Origin: Mucilaginibacter sp.
GTDB lineage: Bacteria > Bacteroidota > Bacteroidia > Sphingobacteriales > Sphingobacteriaceae
Direction: 5' to 3'
NCBI GenBank assembly: GCA_025352225.1
Contig: JANXTT010000043.1
Location: 47,739 to 111,738 of the forward strand
Length of the DNA stretch: 64,000 nucleotides
Position numbers and translations under genes: made by a program. Numbering within the stretch: the stretch's first letter is position 1; each line of letters begins with the position of its first letter. The notes below the pieces were generated by a model, which was given only the letters and a program-made list of their open reading frames with translations, searched no databases and had not been told where the DNA came from. Of the stretch, positions 54,844-64,000 are shown in pieces.

Positions 54844-54857
54844 CAATAAACATATTT

Positions 54858-55355
54858 TTATCGACTCTCCGCTCCTGCCAAACGATCCTGAATTTCTTTA
54901 ACCAATCGCTCGGCCGCATCTTTTAATGCTGGTTTGCCATCGTAAGCGGCGTCAAATAAAACTTTTTTAGTTTTGCGCTTGTATTTAAACTCAATAAAGT
55001 AATGAGGAGCTTTTGTTTTTTTAAAATTCACAGTATCGTTCACCATGTTGTCCGGAAAATCCCAAAAACCCAATTCAGCGGCTTTACGGTGAAGGTATAA
55101 TAAATCGTCTTTATTGAGCTTTAAATGCGATTTAACCAACGAATCCCGTGAATTTACAAATTGATAATCGCCTGTTTTGGAATTGTATTTATTAATCAAA
55201 CTATCTCCGGTACCGTAATTAAAAACCAGGGATTCAAATTCTGCAAACTTATAAGGCGCATTTTTTACCATCATGCCATAATAATAAAGGCAATAGAATA
55301 AGAAAGGCACAATTACACTTAAAAGCAAAAATATTTTTTTTGAACGATTGGACAT
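54858..55355 (-). CDS. Membrane-anchored protein of unknown function
   Basis: A 165-residue protein. A single hydrophobic segment at about residues 9-30, preceded by Lys/Arg, anchors it. The rest is a soluble domain with mixed alpha/beta pattern and charged ends, including L-H-R-K-A-A-E-L-G-F-W-D-F-P near residue 88 and R-L-V-K-E-I-Q-D-R near the end. I do not recognise the family. The predicted rplU promoter lies between its stop and rplU, so the gene is separate from the ribosomal operon. Confidence 0.72.
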   Translation of the reverse strand: MSNRSKKIFLLLSVIVPFLFYCLYYYGMMVKNAPYKFAEFESLVFNYGTGDSLINKYNSKTGDYQFVNSRDSLVKSHLKLNKDDLLYLHRKAAELGFWDFPDNMVNDTVNFKKTKAPHYFIEFKYKRKTKKVLFDAAYDGKPALKDAAERLVKEIQDRLAGAESR

Positions 55356-55482
55356 GAGTTTTAAATAAAAGCCAAAACTAAAAATTCAAAACAACAATTG
55401 CGTATAATAATTGCAATAAAGCCAATCTGATCTAATGATTTGTATTAGATAGTGAGGTACTATAAAATTTACAGACCTTGAA

Positions 55483-55812
55483 CTAATAAGCTAATTTGGA
55501 GATATATGAACCTACGATAATAAAACCGGTTAATATATAAATAACTTTTTTTACGTTATTACCCTTGTTAAAATGGTAGCGGGCATCGGCAATACTAAAA
55601 ACTGCAGCGGCAAATAATGGAATAGCGGCCGGGTAAAAATGAAGGCTTTCTTTTAAATCGCCTTCTAATAAGGCTAATACAGCACGTTGAAATCCACAGC
55701 CTGGGCAGTCAATACCCGTAAGTTTTTTAAATGGGCAGGGTATTAAATTATTTTGCAGCCATTTGGTTATTGCCAAATAGCTGCAAAATAGAATTTTGGA
55801 AAATACAGGCAT
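55483..55812 (-). CDS. DUF2752 membrane protein
   Basis: A 109-residue protein with the DUF2752 motif: C-P-F-K-K-L-T-G-I-D-C-P-G-C-G-F at residues 23-38, then R-A-V-L-A-L-L-E-G-D. Two or three hydrophobic segments follow. The Cys cluster looks like a metal or disulfide site. Function is unknown. Its ATG overlaps the stop of the DUF805 gene by one base (TAATG), so the two are translationally coupled. Confidence 0.87.
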   Translation of the reverse strand: MPVFSKILFCSYLAITKWLQNNLIPCPFKKLTGIDCPGCGFQRAVLALLEGDLKESLHFYPAAIPLFAAAVFSIADARYHFNKGNNVKKVIYILTGFIIVGSYISKLAY

Positions 55813-56183
55813 TAAGGATTTATATCAAATGGTTTTTGATAATCTTCGGCACCAAACTCAACGCGCGTTTTTGGATCCGGACCGTATTGGTTTTCTCCGG
55901 GAGTACCATCTGTAAAACGTAAAATAATATTATAAATGGGGATCAATAAGAACCACCCGCTTTTATCAACATCATGCATCCGCCTTACACCTACCGCAAT
56001 GGCAGGGACTATTGCAGCCAGTAAATAAATAACACATATGTAAGGTGCATTAATTGCAAACCCAATAAACACTAACCCATAGGTTATTATGATACTGAAC
56101 AACATAAAATACCAATACTCTTTACGACGTGCACGTCCGCTAAAAACTGCATAATTTTTTAAGGCTGTTAAATACCAATTCAT
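55812..56183 (-). CDS. DUF805 membrane protein
   Basis: A 123-residue inner-membrane protein. It starts M-N-W-Y-L-T-A-L-K-N-Y and continues F-S-G-R-A-R-R-K-E-Y-W-Y-F near residue 14, a DUF805 hallmark. Four spans are separated by G-V-R-R-M-H-D-V-D-K-S-G-W near residue 66. The polar tail has G-E-N-Q-Y-G-P-D-P. DUF805 proteins (YhaH type) have no established activity. It precedes the DUF2752 gene in a two-gene unit. Confidence 0.9.
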   Translation of the reverse strand: MNWYLTALKNYAVFSGRARRKEYWYFMLFSIIITYGLVFIGFAINAPYICVIYLLAAIVPAIAVGVRRMHDVDKSGWFLLIPIYNIILRFTDGTPGENQYGPDPKTRVEFGAEDYQKPFDINP

Positions 56184-56595
56184 TGTTTTTAAGGTTAGGT
56201 TTCCTACTCATATGGCTTTTCGGTCTCGCCCCGTTTAAATAGTTTCTGGTCTCTAATATCACTTGCAAAATATAAAATATATTTAAGTGTTCGCCTATTT
56301 AATATGCTTTATTTATTACCCTTGTTTCGAATAGATTGCCGAATATCTTATTTCTGAATTCAAAGAACTTTAGCAACTTGCCTCACGGCTGCATTACCGA
56401 TTATAAATATACGACAAGCGTTTCTTCAAATAGTCTCACAATATTGAGACTATTAATAATGGATTAAAAATGCCGCAGTAGCAAGCTTTCAGCAATTAAC
56501 AGATTGGCTTTTTTGCATTGGCGTCCATAATAGCACTTCTGCATCACCAAGGTTATTAATTTATTCTCACCTATATTCTTTTATCAGTTACTAGC
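56184..56595. other. Intergenic region with a perfect inverted repeat
   Basis: 412 bases between the DUF805 start and the glgX stop, both on the minus strand. The region contains a 26-base inverted repeat at 56429-56454, listed separately, and no open frame worth calling. It should hold the DUF805 promoter and possibly the end signal of glgX, though no T-run terminator is clear. Confidence 0.5.
56429..56454. repeat. 26-base inverted repeat, possible operator or RNA hairpin
   Basis: AATAGTCTCA at 56429-56438 and its exact complement TGAGACTATT at 56445-56454 flank a six-base loop. The perfect 10-base arms are unusual for this AT-rich sequence. No T run follows on either strand, so it is not a typical terminator. 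It may be an operator upstream of the DUF805 gene or a structural element. Confidence 0.4.
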
Positions 56596-58725
56596 TTATT
56601 TATGATGTAATAGCGGGTGTTTTAATAAAACTACCGAGCGCGCGTCTATGTTTATCTCTTCGCCAGGTTTAAATGTTTCATTATCATCAGTTTCATTCTT
56701 TGCGGTATCCAATATTTTGGTCCATTCCTTACCATATTTTTCGGGTGGAAGCTTGTAGGTTAAAGGCTCGTGGTGGGCATTAAAAATGATATAAAAATTA
56801 TCATCAACAATTCGTTCACCCTTGGGCCCACGCGTGTTTATACCGCCGCCGTTTAAATAAACTGCTAATGATTTTGCACAATCTGTATTCCAGTTTTCAT
56901 CGCTTAATTCCATGCCTTCGGGCAAAAACCAGGCAATATCATTTATCCCCTTAATAGGTTGGCCCTGAAACCAATGCCTGCGACAAAATGTAGGATGGCT
57001 TTTACGGATCTTGATGAGGTTTTGCGTAAACTTAAGCAGCTCTTTATCTTGCTTATCCCAGTTTATCCACGATATTTCATTATCCTGACAGTAGGCGTTA
57101 TTATTGCCGTTCTGAGTTTTGCTGATCTCGTCGCCCGAAACCAACATAGGCACGCCTTGCGATAAAAATAAAGTGGTTAATAGATTTCGTTTTTGCCGCT
57201 GGCGCAATTCCAGGATAATAGGGTCATCAGTAGCCCCCTCGGCACCGCAGTTCCACGATCTGTTGTTACTTTCACCATCGTTATTGTCTTCTCCGTTGGC
57301 ATCATTATGCTTCTCGTTATAACTTACCAGGTCGTTCAATGTAAAGCCATCATGTGCGGTTATAAAGTTGATGCTCGCGGTAGGCCTGCGATAATCATTT
57401 TTATAAAGATCTGAGCTTCCGGTTATGCGCTCTGCAAATTCGGCAAGCATACTGTCTGCACCACGCCAATAATCACGCATGCAGTCGCGGTACATACCGT
57501 TCCACTCGGCCCATCCCGGAGGAAATTTACCTACCTGATAACCGCCTTCTCCGATATCCCAGGGCTCGGCAATTAGTTTAACCTGCGATATGGTAGGATC
57601 TTGATAGATGATTTCAAAAAAGCTACTCAGTTGGTTAACCGCATGTAATTCACGGGCAAGGGTTGATGCCAGGTCAAACCTGAACCCATCAACATGCATA
57701 TCCAATATCCAGTACCGCAAACTGTCCATCACCAACCTTAACACATTGGGCAACATGGCATTAATGGTGTTACCTGTACCTGTATAATCGTTATAATACC
57801 GTTTGTTATCTTCTACTAGCCGATAATAGGCACTATTATCTACACCTTTAAACGACAACGTAGGCCCCATTTGATTTCCTTCGGCAGTATGATTATAAAC
57901 CACATCAAGTATTACTTCAATACCTTGTTTATGGAGGTCTTTTACCATTTGCTTAAACTCTTTAACCTGATCTCCCAAAACACCACTACTCGAATACCGC
58001 ACATCAGGAGCAAAAAAGCCAATAGTATTATAACCCCAATAATTATCCAGGCCTTTTTCTTTCAAATGCCCGTCGGATACAAAATGATGTACAGGCATCA
58101 GTTCAATAGTAGTTATGCCCAGGTCTTTTAAATATTTTATTGTTACCGGATGCGCTACAGCAGCATATGTGCCTCTTATATTTTCAGGAATATCGGGATT
58201 GGTTTTTGTGAAGCCCTTAACATGGGCCTCGTAAATAACCGATTCGTGATAAGGGATCCTTAATGGTTTATCATCTTCCCAATCAAAGTTAGGGTCTATC
58301 ACTACAGACTTTGGAATATAGGGGGCACTATCAGCGGCACTAAAGCTTAAATCCTCGTCGGGATGGCCCACCTCGTAGCCAAATATGGAATTATGCCAAT
58401 CAATATTTCCGGCTATAGCCTTAGCATATGGGTCAATTAAAAGTTTATTTGCATTATAACGCAAACCATTGGCAGGTTCATAAGGACCCGAAGCTCTATA
58501 TCCATATAACTGGCCAGGTTTTAAATCGGGTATATAAGCATGCCATACCTGATGTGATCGTTCATACATTTTTATTTTAATCGTCTCGGTCTCATCTTTT
58601 ACATTATCATATAAACATAGATCTATCCCGGTGGCATTATCGGCATATATTGCAAAATTAACTCCATTGCCATCCCAAGTGGCACCTAGTGGATACGGAA
58701 AGCCTGTGTAAACGTTTGTGCTCAT
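56596..58725 (-). CDS. glgX: Glycogen debranching enzyme GlgX (isoamylase-type)
   Basis: A 709-residue GH13 enzyme. The N-terminal CBM48-like domain (about 10-140) begins F-P-Y-P-L-G-A-T-W-D-G-N-G-V-N-F-A. The barrel has the conserved V-V-Y-N-H-T-A-E-G, nucleophile Asp in D-G-F-R-F-D-L-A, acid Glu in I-A-E-P-W-D, and the third acidic residue in T-A-H-D-G-F-T. Length and motif set fit GlgX, which hydrolyses alpha-1,6 branches of glycogen limit dextrin. Other glycogen genes are not in the window. Malto-oligosaccharide-type isoamylase activity is also possible. Confidence 0.92.
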   Translation of the reverse strand: MSTNVYTGFPYPLGATWDGNGVNFAIYADNATGIDLCLYDNVKDETETIKIKMYERSHQVWHAYIPDLKPGQLYGYRASGPYEPANGLRYNANKLLIDPYAKAIAGNIDWHNSIFGYEVGHPDEDLSFSAADSAPYIPKSVVIDPNFDWEDDKPLRIPYHESVIYEAHVKGFTKTNPDIPENIRGTYAAVAHPVTIKYLKDLGITTIELMPVHHFVSDGHLKEKGLDNYWGYNTIGFFAPDVRYSSSGVLGDQVKEFKQMVKDLHKQGIEVILDVVYNHTAEGNQMGPTLSFKGVDNSAYYRLVEDNKRYYNDYTGTGNTINAMLPNVLRLVMDSLRYWILDMHVDGFRFDLASTLARELHAVNQLSSFFEIIYQDPTISQVKLIAEPWDIGEGGYQVGKFPPGWAEWNGMYRDCMRDYWRGADSMLAEFAERITGSSDLYKNDYRRPTASINFITAHDGFTLNDLVSYNEKHNDANGEDNNDGESNNRSWNCGAEGATDDPIILELRQRQKRNLLTTLFLSQGVPMLVSGDEISKTQNGNNNAYCQDNEISWINWDKQDKELLKFTQNLIKIRKSHPTFCRRHWFQGQPIKGINDIAWFLPEGMELSDENWNTDCAKSLAVYLNGGGINTRGPKGERIVDDNFYIIFNAHHEPLTYKLPPEKYGKEWTKILDTAKNETDDNETFKPGEEINIDARSVVLLKHPLLHHK

Positions 58726-59073
58726 ATATTGTCATTTATTTTAACTGGCTAAGCAAATAGAATGCCTTTGCCCTTTTTGTATAATTATTTTTTGTTTAAA
58801 ACTGTAATTATTAACGATATTTCATAAATCGACCCTCTGGCACATGATTAATTATTAATATGTTAATTAATAAAACTATCGGGTATATTGGTAGTATGTC
58901 TGTCCATTTTGTTCACGTTGTTATTACTAAAACCTGAACAATAAGATTTGAAGAATGTTGGCTCATTCTGCTTAATTTGATGAAATAGCCATTATTGATA
59001 AAAAACTTTCCTAAAAATTAAATGTTATTTATCCAATTAACTCATTGAGTAGACGTAATATAAGCAGCATACT
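58726..59073. other. Divergent intergenic region glgX / ligD
   Basis: 348 AT-rich bases between the divergent starts of glgX and ligD, presumably with both promoters. An imperfect AT inverted repeat lies near 58852-58878. No confident promoter or coding feature is seen. Confidence 0.45.
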
Positions 59074-61758
59074 ATGAGCCTGGAAAAATATATTGAGAAA
59101 CGGGATTTTACTAAAACAAGTGAACCCAGATCAGGAAAAGCTACGGATAAAGACCAGTTGAGGTTTGTGATTCAAAAACATGCAGCTTCGCATCTGCATT
59201 ATGATTTCCGGCTCGAAATGGACGGTGTATTAAAAAGCTGGGCAGTGCCAAAAGGCCCATCAACAGACCCTAAGACCAAAAGGCTGGCCATGATGGTTGA
59301 AGATCACCCTTATGATTACCGAACCTTTGAAGGCATTATACCCGAAAGTCAATATGGAGGCGGTACCGTGATTGTTTGGGATGAGGGTACATACGAACCT
59401 ATTGAGGAAATAGAGGGCAAAAAAGCGCAAGAAAAACAATTGTTAAAACAACTGGCATCGGGCTCGCTTAAAATAAAGCTTCATGGGAAAAAACTTGAAG
59501 GTGAGTATGCATTGGTTAAAACGCATGGCATGGGCGAGAACGGATGGCTGCTGATCAAACATAGTGATGAATACGCATCGTTAAATGATATCACCAAAAA
59601 AGACAAGTCTGTAATATCGGGAAAAACGCTGGAAACTATAAAAGAAACCAGTACTAAGGTGTGGAACAACGATCATGAAGAAACTTTAGCGAAACCACAA
59701 AAAGCTTCAAAAAAAAAAGAAACCGGCCGATCAGTAAATAAAACTTCAAAAGACAATCTGCTAAAAGATGCACGAAAGTCAAAACTACCTGTTGATATAA
59801 AGCCAATGCTGGCCACTTTAGTTGATGAACCTTTTGATGACCCCGACTGGGTTTATGAGGTTAAGTGGGATGGTTACAGGTGTTTGGCATCGGTCAATGA
59901 GCAGGAAGTTGAATTAATATCCCGAAACAAAAAATCATTTAATGATAAATTTTACCCTATATACCAGGCACTACAAAAATGGAGTATTAAGGCTTTGATA
60001 GATGGCGAAATATTAGTGCTTAATGACAAAGGTATATCCGATTTTGGATCGTTACAGAACTGGCGCAGCGAAGCTGATGGCGAATTGGTATTTTATGCCT
60101 TTGATATTTTATGGTACGACGGAAAAAATTTAATGAACCTGCCGTTGATACAACGCCAGGCTATATTGAACGAGGTATTGCCTATAGATGACGACAGGGT
60201 TCGGATGAGTAAAGTATTTAATGCCAGCGGCATCGATTTTTTTAATGCCGCCGAACGTATGGGCCTTGAGGGAATTATCGCTAAAAAGGCAAGCAGCCTA
60301 TATTCGCCCGATCTGCGATCGAAAGAGTGGTTAAAAATAAAGGTACATAAACGTCAAGAAGTTATAATTGCAGGCTATACCAGGAATGCTGATACATCAA
60401 AACTGTTTAGTTCGCTATTACTAGGCGTATATGAGAATGAAACTTTGCAATATGTGGGTAAAGTAGGCACTGGCTTTTCTGGTAAGCTCCAAAAAACGAT
60501 GATGGAGCAATTTAAACCTTTGGTTACCACCGAAAGCCCTTTTAAAGAGATACCGGATATTAATAAACCGTCACGCTTCCGGCCTAACCCACCAAGGGCC
60601 AACGCTACATGGCTGAAGCCTGAGTTGGTATGCGAGGTCACCTTTGCAGAGGTTACCAGCGATGGTGTGTTTCGTCACCCGGCTTTCCAGGGTATGCGCG
60701 ACGATAAGAAGGCGAAAGAAGTTATCAGGGAGACCGAAACCCATACTGCAGATATAGTTGATGAGGAAGGACATGACTTAGTTAAACAAAAAATAATTAA
60801 TGCCCCTCATGAAAAAAGCCGTAAAACGCTGCTCAACCCTAAAGACGAGACTCAGGTGCGTAATATTTGTGGACACGAACTTAAATTTACCAGTTTAAGT
60901 AAGGTGTATTGGCCTGAGGATAAGGTAACCAAGCGAGACCTGTTCAATTACTATTACCAGGTAGCCGAATATATTTTGCCCTATTTAAAGGATCGCCCCA
61001 TGTCGCTAAATCGTTTTCCGGGAGGTATACATGGGTCGAGTTTTTACCAAAAGGACGTTAAAGGCAAATCTCCGGACTGGGTAAAAACCTTCCCTTACAC
61101 CACCAGCGATGGCGAACATAAAGAATACCTTGTGGGGACAGATGAAGCCGCGCTGCTCTGGATGGCCACCCTAGGTTGCATTGAAATGAATCCCTGGTTC
61201 AGCCGGATACAATCGCCAGACAATCCTGATTATTGCGTTATTGACCTCGACCCGGATAAAAACACCTTTGACCAGGTAATACAAGCGGCATTAGAAGTTA
61301 AAAAGGTTTTAGATGCTATTGGTGTGCCTTCATTCTGCAAAACATCGGGTTCTACGGGTATGCATATTTACATACCGCTGGGTGCTAAATATAGCTACGA
61401 ACAATCACAAATGTTTGCACGCATTATTGTGAACATAGTGCATAAACAAATACCTGGCTATACCAGTCTGGAACGTATGATAGCGAACCGAAAAGGTAAA
61501 ATGTATCTCGATTTTTTACAGAACCGCCCCGGCGCAACCATAGCTGGCCCCTACTCGCTGCGGCCAAAGGTTGGTGCTACGGTTTCTATGCCCTTGCATT
61601 GGGATGAGCTTAAACCTGGGTTAACCATGAAACATTTCACCATATTTAACTCAATTGACCGGCTAAAGGTAGAAGGTGATCTGTTTAAGGGCGTTTTGGG
61701 TGAAGGAATAGACTTGGAAAAAACCATAAAAAAAGCTCAGGAGATATTTAACTCCTGA
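59074..61758 (+). CDS. ligD: ATP-dependent DNA ligase D (non-homologous end joining)
   Basis: An 894-residue three-domain enzyme in the order phosphoesterase, ligase, polymerase. The phosphoesterase domain (about 30-165) has F-V-I-Q-K-H, H-L-H-Y-D-F-R-L-E and S-Q-Y-G-G-G-T-V. The ligase (about 245-545) has the adenylated Lys264 in E-V-K-W-D-G-Y-R and later E-G-I-I-A-K-K and K-I-K-V. The polymerase/primase domain (about 620-890) has D-L-D-P-D-K and the following S-G-S-T-G-M-H. It seals double-strand breaks with Ku. No Ku gene is adjacent. A terminator hairpin is built into the last codons. Confidence 0.96.
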   Translation: MSLEKYIEKRDFTKTSEPRSGKATDKDQLRFVIQKHAASHLHYDFRLEMDGVLKSWAVPKGPSTDPKTKRLAMMVEDHPYDYRTFEGIIPESQYGGGTVIVWDEGTYEPIEEIEGKKAQEKQLLKQLASGSLKIKLHGKKLEGEYALVKTHGMGENGWLLIKHSDEYASLNDITKKDKSVISGKTLETIKETSTKVWNNDHEETLAKPQKASKKKETGRSVNKTSKDNLLKDARKSKLPVDIKPMLATLVDEPFDDPDWVYEVKWDGYRCLASVNEQEVELISRNKKSFNDKFYPIYQALQKWSIKALIDGEILVLNDKGISDFGSLQNWRSEADGELVFYAFDILWYDGKNLMNLPLIQRQAILNEVLPIDDDRVRMSKVFNASGIDFFNAAERMGLEGIIAKKASSLYSPDLRSKEWLKIKVHKRQEVIIAGYTRNADTSKLFSSLLLGVYENETLQYVGKVGTGFSGKLQKTMMEQFKPLVTTESPFKEIPDINKPSRFRPNPPRANATWLKPELVCEVTFAEVTSDGVFRHPAFQGMRDDKKAKEVIRETETHTADIVDEEGHDLVKQKIINAPHEKSRKTLLNPKDETQVRNICGHELKFTSLSKVYWPEDKVTKRDLFNYYYQVAEYILPYLKDRPMSLNRFPGGIHGSSFYQKDVKGKSPDWVKTFPYTTSDGEHKEYLVGTDEAALLWMATLGCIEMNPWFSRIQSPDNPDYCVIDLDPDKNTFDQVIQAALEVKKVLDAIGVPSFCKTSGSTGMHIYIPLGAKYSYEQSQMFARIIVNIVHKQIPGYTSLERMIANRKGKMYLDFLQNRPGATIAGPYSLRPKVGATVSMPLHWDELKPGLTMKHFTIFNSIDRLKVEGDLFKGVLGEGIDLEKTIKKAQEIFNS

Positions 61759-61765
61759 GCTTTTT
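61730..61765 (+). terminator. Rho-independent terminator overlapping the ligD stop
   Basis: A 14-base perfect stem (61730-61743 with 61752-61765) around an eight-base loop, ending in T5. The stop codon of ligD (61756-61758) is inside the right arm. The A5 start means it can also end the converging GH31 transcript. Confidence 0.85.
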
Positions 61766-61788
61766 AACCTGAACAGCCGACAATAATA

Positions 61789-64000
61789 TTACCGCTGAGT
61801 GTAAGGTTTTACATTAAATTTAATTTTGCCTGCTAATGGGTCGCTGTCCAATGCGGTACCGGTTACCAAAACAGGGCGCAAAATATTATCAGACGGTAAA
61901 CAGATCAGCCCTTTAGCTTTTTGCCCAGTTGTTGAATACGAAACCAGATCAAGTGCCGACCAGTCCATTTGCATTGTTGATTGTGCCAGTTTAATATGAG
62001 GGATAACTGCCCCATCTTTCACTAATACTATTACAGGCATCTTTCCGGCTTTAATAGTATTCCAGCCATGCTGATAAATTTGCCCGGTTTGGTAGTCTAT
62101 CCATTGCCCGCTACCCGGTAGGTAAACTGTTCTTTGGGTAACGCTTTCAAATAGCGGCGCTACCAGCATGTCTGATCCAAACAGGTATTCATCGTCAATT
62201 AACCACGCCCCTGCATCATCCGGATATTCTACAAATAATGCCCTAACCATAGGTAAGCCGCGTTCTGTACAATCTTTTGCCTGAGCATAAATGTATGGCA
62301 TTAGTTTATAACGCATCTCGTCTTCCATTCTAAAGAGGTTTAAAAATTCAGGGCTATATTTCCATGGTTCCTTTGGCGGGGCACCATGCGTACGGCTATG
62401 CGACGACAATAAGCCAAAGGCTGCCCATCTGCCATATAGGTCTTCCGGGGTTTTTAGTACAAATCCGCCTATGTCATGGCTCCAGAAAGCAAAGCCTGAT
62501 AAGCCGAAAGAAAGGCCACCTCTTAGCTCCGCTGCCATAGCACTATTGGTATTAGCAGCATCGCCACCCCAATGTAAAGGGTAACGCTGGCTGCCCGCCC
62601 ATGCGCTGCGTGCCCAAATGATATTTTCGCCATTTACTTCTTTGGTAATATCCGCCACAGCTTTATTATATCTTAAAGGATACAGATTATGCTCATAAAA
62701 GCCGGTTCGCCCGGAGTGGTACAAGCCATTGTTAGGGGCCGCTTCGCCAAAATCCACTTTAATGGCACCAACACCAAGCTTTAATAAACTGGCAATTTTT
62801 TCCTGATACCATTTTACCGTTGCCGGATTTGAAAAATCAAGTACGGCATCTTCATATGGTAAATTACCTTTGCCGTCTTTAACTACCAGGTCTTTCTGTA
62901 ACAGTTCGGGGAATAACTTATTTCTCGGTGTAAAATAAGGCAACTGCCACAACGACACATGGAAACCTTGTTTTTTTAGATCGGTCAGTAATTTTGCCGG
63001 ATCTTTAAATCTATCTGGGGCAAAAACATAATCCGTTCTCCAATCAATAGTATACCAGCCGGTATCATAATGAATAACATCGGCTGGTACACGGTTCTCG
63101 CGTAATTGCGCAGCTACTTCACGGCCCTCTTTTTCTGATGTATAAGTGATACGGCTCATCCATAAGCCGAATGACCATAGTGGCGGCATAGCTGCCTTAC
63201 CTGTTAAGTTGGTATATTCGTTTAACACATCTTTAGGCTCACCTAAAAAAACAAAAAGGTCAAGTTCGTCATCACCTATCATTAATGAATTAACGCCGTT
63301 AAAATATTTACCAAAATCGCAGGTTATGGGTGTTGATGTATGCATAAACATGCCATAACCCCTACTGCTCATAAAAAAAGGTATGGGTTTATACATGGTC
63401 TCGTTTTGTATTCCATTGGCATCATCGGCCCATAAAACCACCTTTTGGCCACGTTTATTAAATTGTGTGAACGATTCTCCACAACCAAATATTTTTTCGC
63501 CCGGCGACAGGGAAAATGTAGCGCACATACTCCTGGAATAATCGGCCGCACGACGTACATAAGAGAATGGCAGTATCGGTGTAAACGTGGAGTCTACATT
63601 ATCCTGGTGGTGAATGGTTTTAGTCAAGAGCTTTCCATTCTCATCACGTATTTCCACATGCCATGGGTGCACCAATACCGTTACAGATCCGAAGGCACTG
63701 GTATAACGGTATCCACCATCTACTTTACTGTATTTCCATGATTTGGTATCTACCGCGGCCTTGCCATTGACCAGCATTAATGATTCCTGGTCGGGATGAA
63801 CCTGCAGGCCTGATGTAGCACGAATCCGAACTGTTCTTGGAGATACAAATTGAATGGAGAATGGCAGCGTTGGCATTTCTTCGTACTCTGTTGTAGGAAA
63901 CTCGTTCACACAATTTAATAAACGTGGCCAAAAGGTGGTTTTATGGGCCGATGATGCCAATGGAATACAAAACGAGACCATGTATAAACCCATACCTTTT
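61789..64000 (-). CDS. Glycoside hydrolase family 31 enzyme, 3' part
   Basis: The frame is open to the last base of the window, so the N-terminus and signal are missing; about 736 residues are seen. An N-terminal galactose-mutarotase-like domain precedes the catalytic barrel. GH31 marks are D-T-G-W-Y, the nucleophile Asp in I-K-V-D-F-G-E, and the acid/base Asp in H-W-G-G-D-A-A-N-T. Then G-F-A-F-W-S-H-D-I-G-G-F, and H-S-R-T-H-G. The pattern is closest to alpha-xylosidase/alpha-glucosidase (YicI-like) enzymes. It likely trims alpha-linked xylose or glucose from plant oligosaccharides. Exact specificity cannot be read from sequence. Confidence 0.88.
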   Translation of the reverse strand, partial: KGMGLYMVSFCIPLASSAHKTTFWPRLLNCVNEFPTTEYEEMPTLPFSIQFVSPRTVRIRATSGLQVHPDQESLMLVNGKAAVDTKSWKYSKVDGGYRYTSAFGSVTVLVHPWHVEIRDENGKLLTKTIHHQDNVDSTFTPILPFSYVRRAADYSRSMCATFSLSPGEKIFGCGESFTQFNKRGQKVVLWADDANGIQNETMYKPIPFFMSSRGYGMFMHTSTPITCDFGKYFNGVNSLMIGDDELDLFVFLGEPKDVLNEYTNLTGKAAMPPLWSFGLWMSRITYTSEKEGREVAAQLRENRVPADVIHYDTGWYTIDWRTDYVFAPDRFKDPAKLLTDLKKQGFHVSLWQLPYFTPRNKLFPELLQKDLVVKDGKGNLPYEDAVLDFSNPATVKWYQEKIASLLKLGVGAIKVDFGEAAPNNGLYHSGRTGFYEHNLYPLRYNKAVADITKEVNGENIIWARSAWAGSQRYPLHWGGDAANTNSAMAAELRGGLSFGLSGFAFWSHDIGGFVLKTPEDLYGRWAAFGLLSSHSRTHGAPPKEPWKYSPEFLNLFRMEDEMRYKLMPYIYAQAKDCTERGLPMVRALFVEYPDDAGAWLIDDEYLFGSDMLVAPLFESVTQRTVYLPGSGQWIDYQTGQIYQHGWNTIKAGKMPVIVLVKDGAVIPHIKLAQSTMQMDWSALDLVSYSTTGQKAKGLICLPSDNILRPVLVTGTALDSDPLAGKIKFNVKPYTQR

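Noticed and set aside
1..64000. tRNA, rRNA, CRISPR array, prophage or intact insertion sequence
   Set aside because: Intergenic regions were read for cloverleaf or repeat-spacer patterns and transposase-like frames. None was found, though very diverged or small RNAs would be missed by eye.

Overview
The window looks like chromosome from an AT-rich member of the Bacteroidota, most likely family Sphingobacteriaceae (Mucilaginibacter/Pedobacter-like). This is inferred from gene content, not from a marker gene. Supporting signs are a type IX secretion cargo with its PorP/SprF partner, a futalosine-pathway menaquinone gene, 7TMR-DISM and beta-propeller sensor kinases, weak or absent Shine-Dalgarno sequences, and two sites that fit the Bacteroidota promoter pattern TTG-N20-TAnnTTTG. 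I see no rRNA, tRNA, CRISPR array, intact insertion sequence or prophage.

Layout: (1) 1-7.4 kb: the end of mqnA, a lone receiver protein, a short-chain dehydrogenase, a small secreted protein, a 740-bp stretch with a terminator, a GC-rich palindromic element and a decayed gene, then a 1391-residue propeller hybrid kinase. (2) 8.0-11.9 kb: a four-gene set of a ferritin-like protein, a cysteine-rich protein with repeated C-X5-C motifs, a DUF692 (MNIO) oxidase and a DUF2063 partner. It looks like a peptide or protein modification (RiPP-type) locus and is the best candidate for an undescribed system. (3) 12.4-21.2 kb: a compact pentose phosphate operon (ROK/polyphosphate glucokinase, tkt, rpiB, tal, HAD phosphatase, gnd, zwf, pgl). 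(4) 21.2-29.5 kb: a DISM kinase with a divergent receiver protein, a PKD-rich type IX cargo with PorP/SprF, and an SGNH lipoprotein. (5) 29.5-36.4 kb: an RDD / SpoIIM / DUF4129 / DUF4350 / MoxR / DUF58 membrane-associated chaperone cluster. (6) 36.8-44.3 kb: a GNAT/autoinducer-synthase-like protein beside a ThiF-nitroreductase fusion (Rv1355c/MoeY type), followed by a DISM kinase, a receiver-kinase and two receivers. This is the second candidate for an uncharacterised, possibly signalling, system. (7) 44.4-50.4 kb: housekeeping and stress genes (free methionine sulfoxide reductase, hydrolase, alkyladenine glycosylase, flavin-binding stress protein, acetyltransferase, dihaem cytochrome, SDR, and an exonuclease-GIY-YIG fusion). 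(8) 50.6-53.8 kb: a multi-PAS kinase and its receiver. (9) 54.0-64 kb: ribosomal proteins L21/L27, small membrane proteins, glycogen debranching enzyme, DNA ligase D and the 3' part of a GH31 glycosidase that runs off the window.

Two themes recur. Sensory phosphorelay genes are dense: four large histidine kinases, one receiver-kinase and five receiver-only proteins. Carbohydrate metabolism is the other: the pentose phosphate operon, the glycogen debranching enzyme and the GH31 enzyme. Where other in-frame starts exist, I chose starts by family length and signal-peptide logic, because ribosome binding sites are uninformative here.
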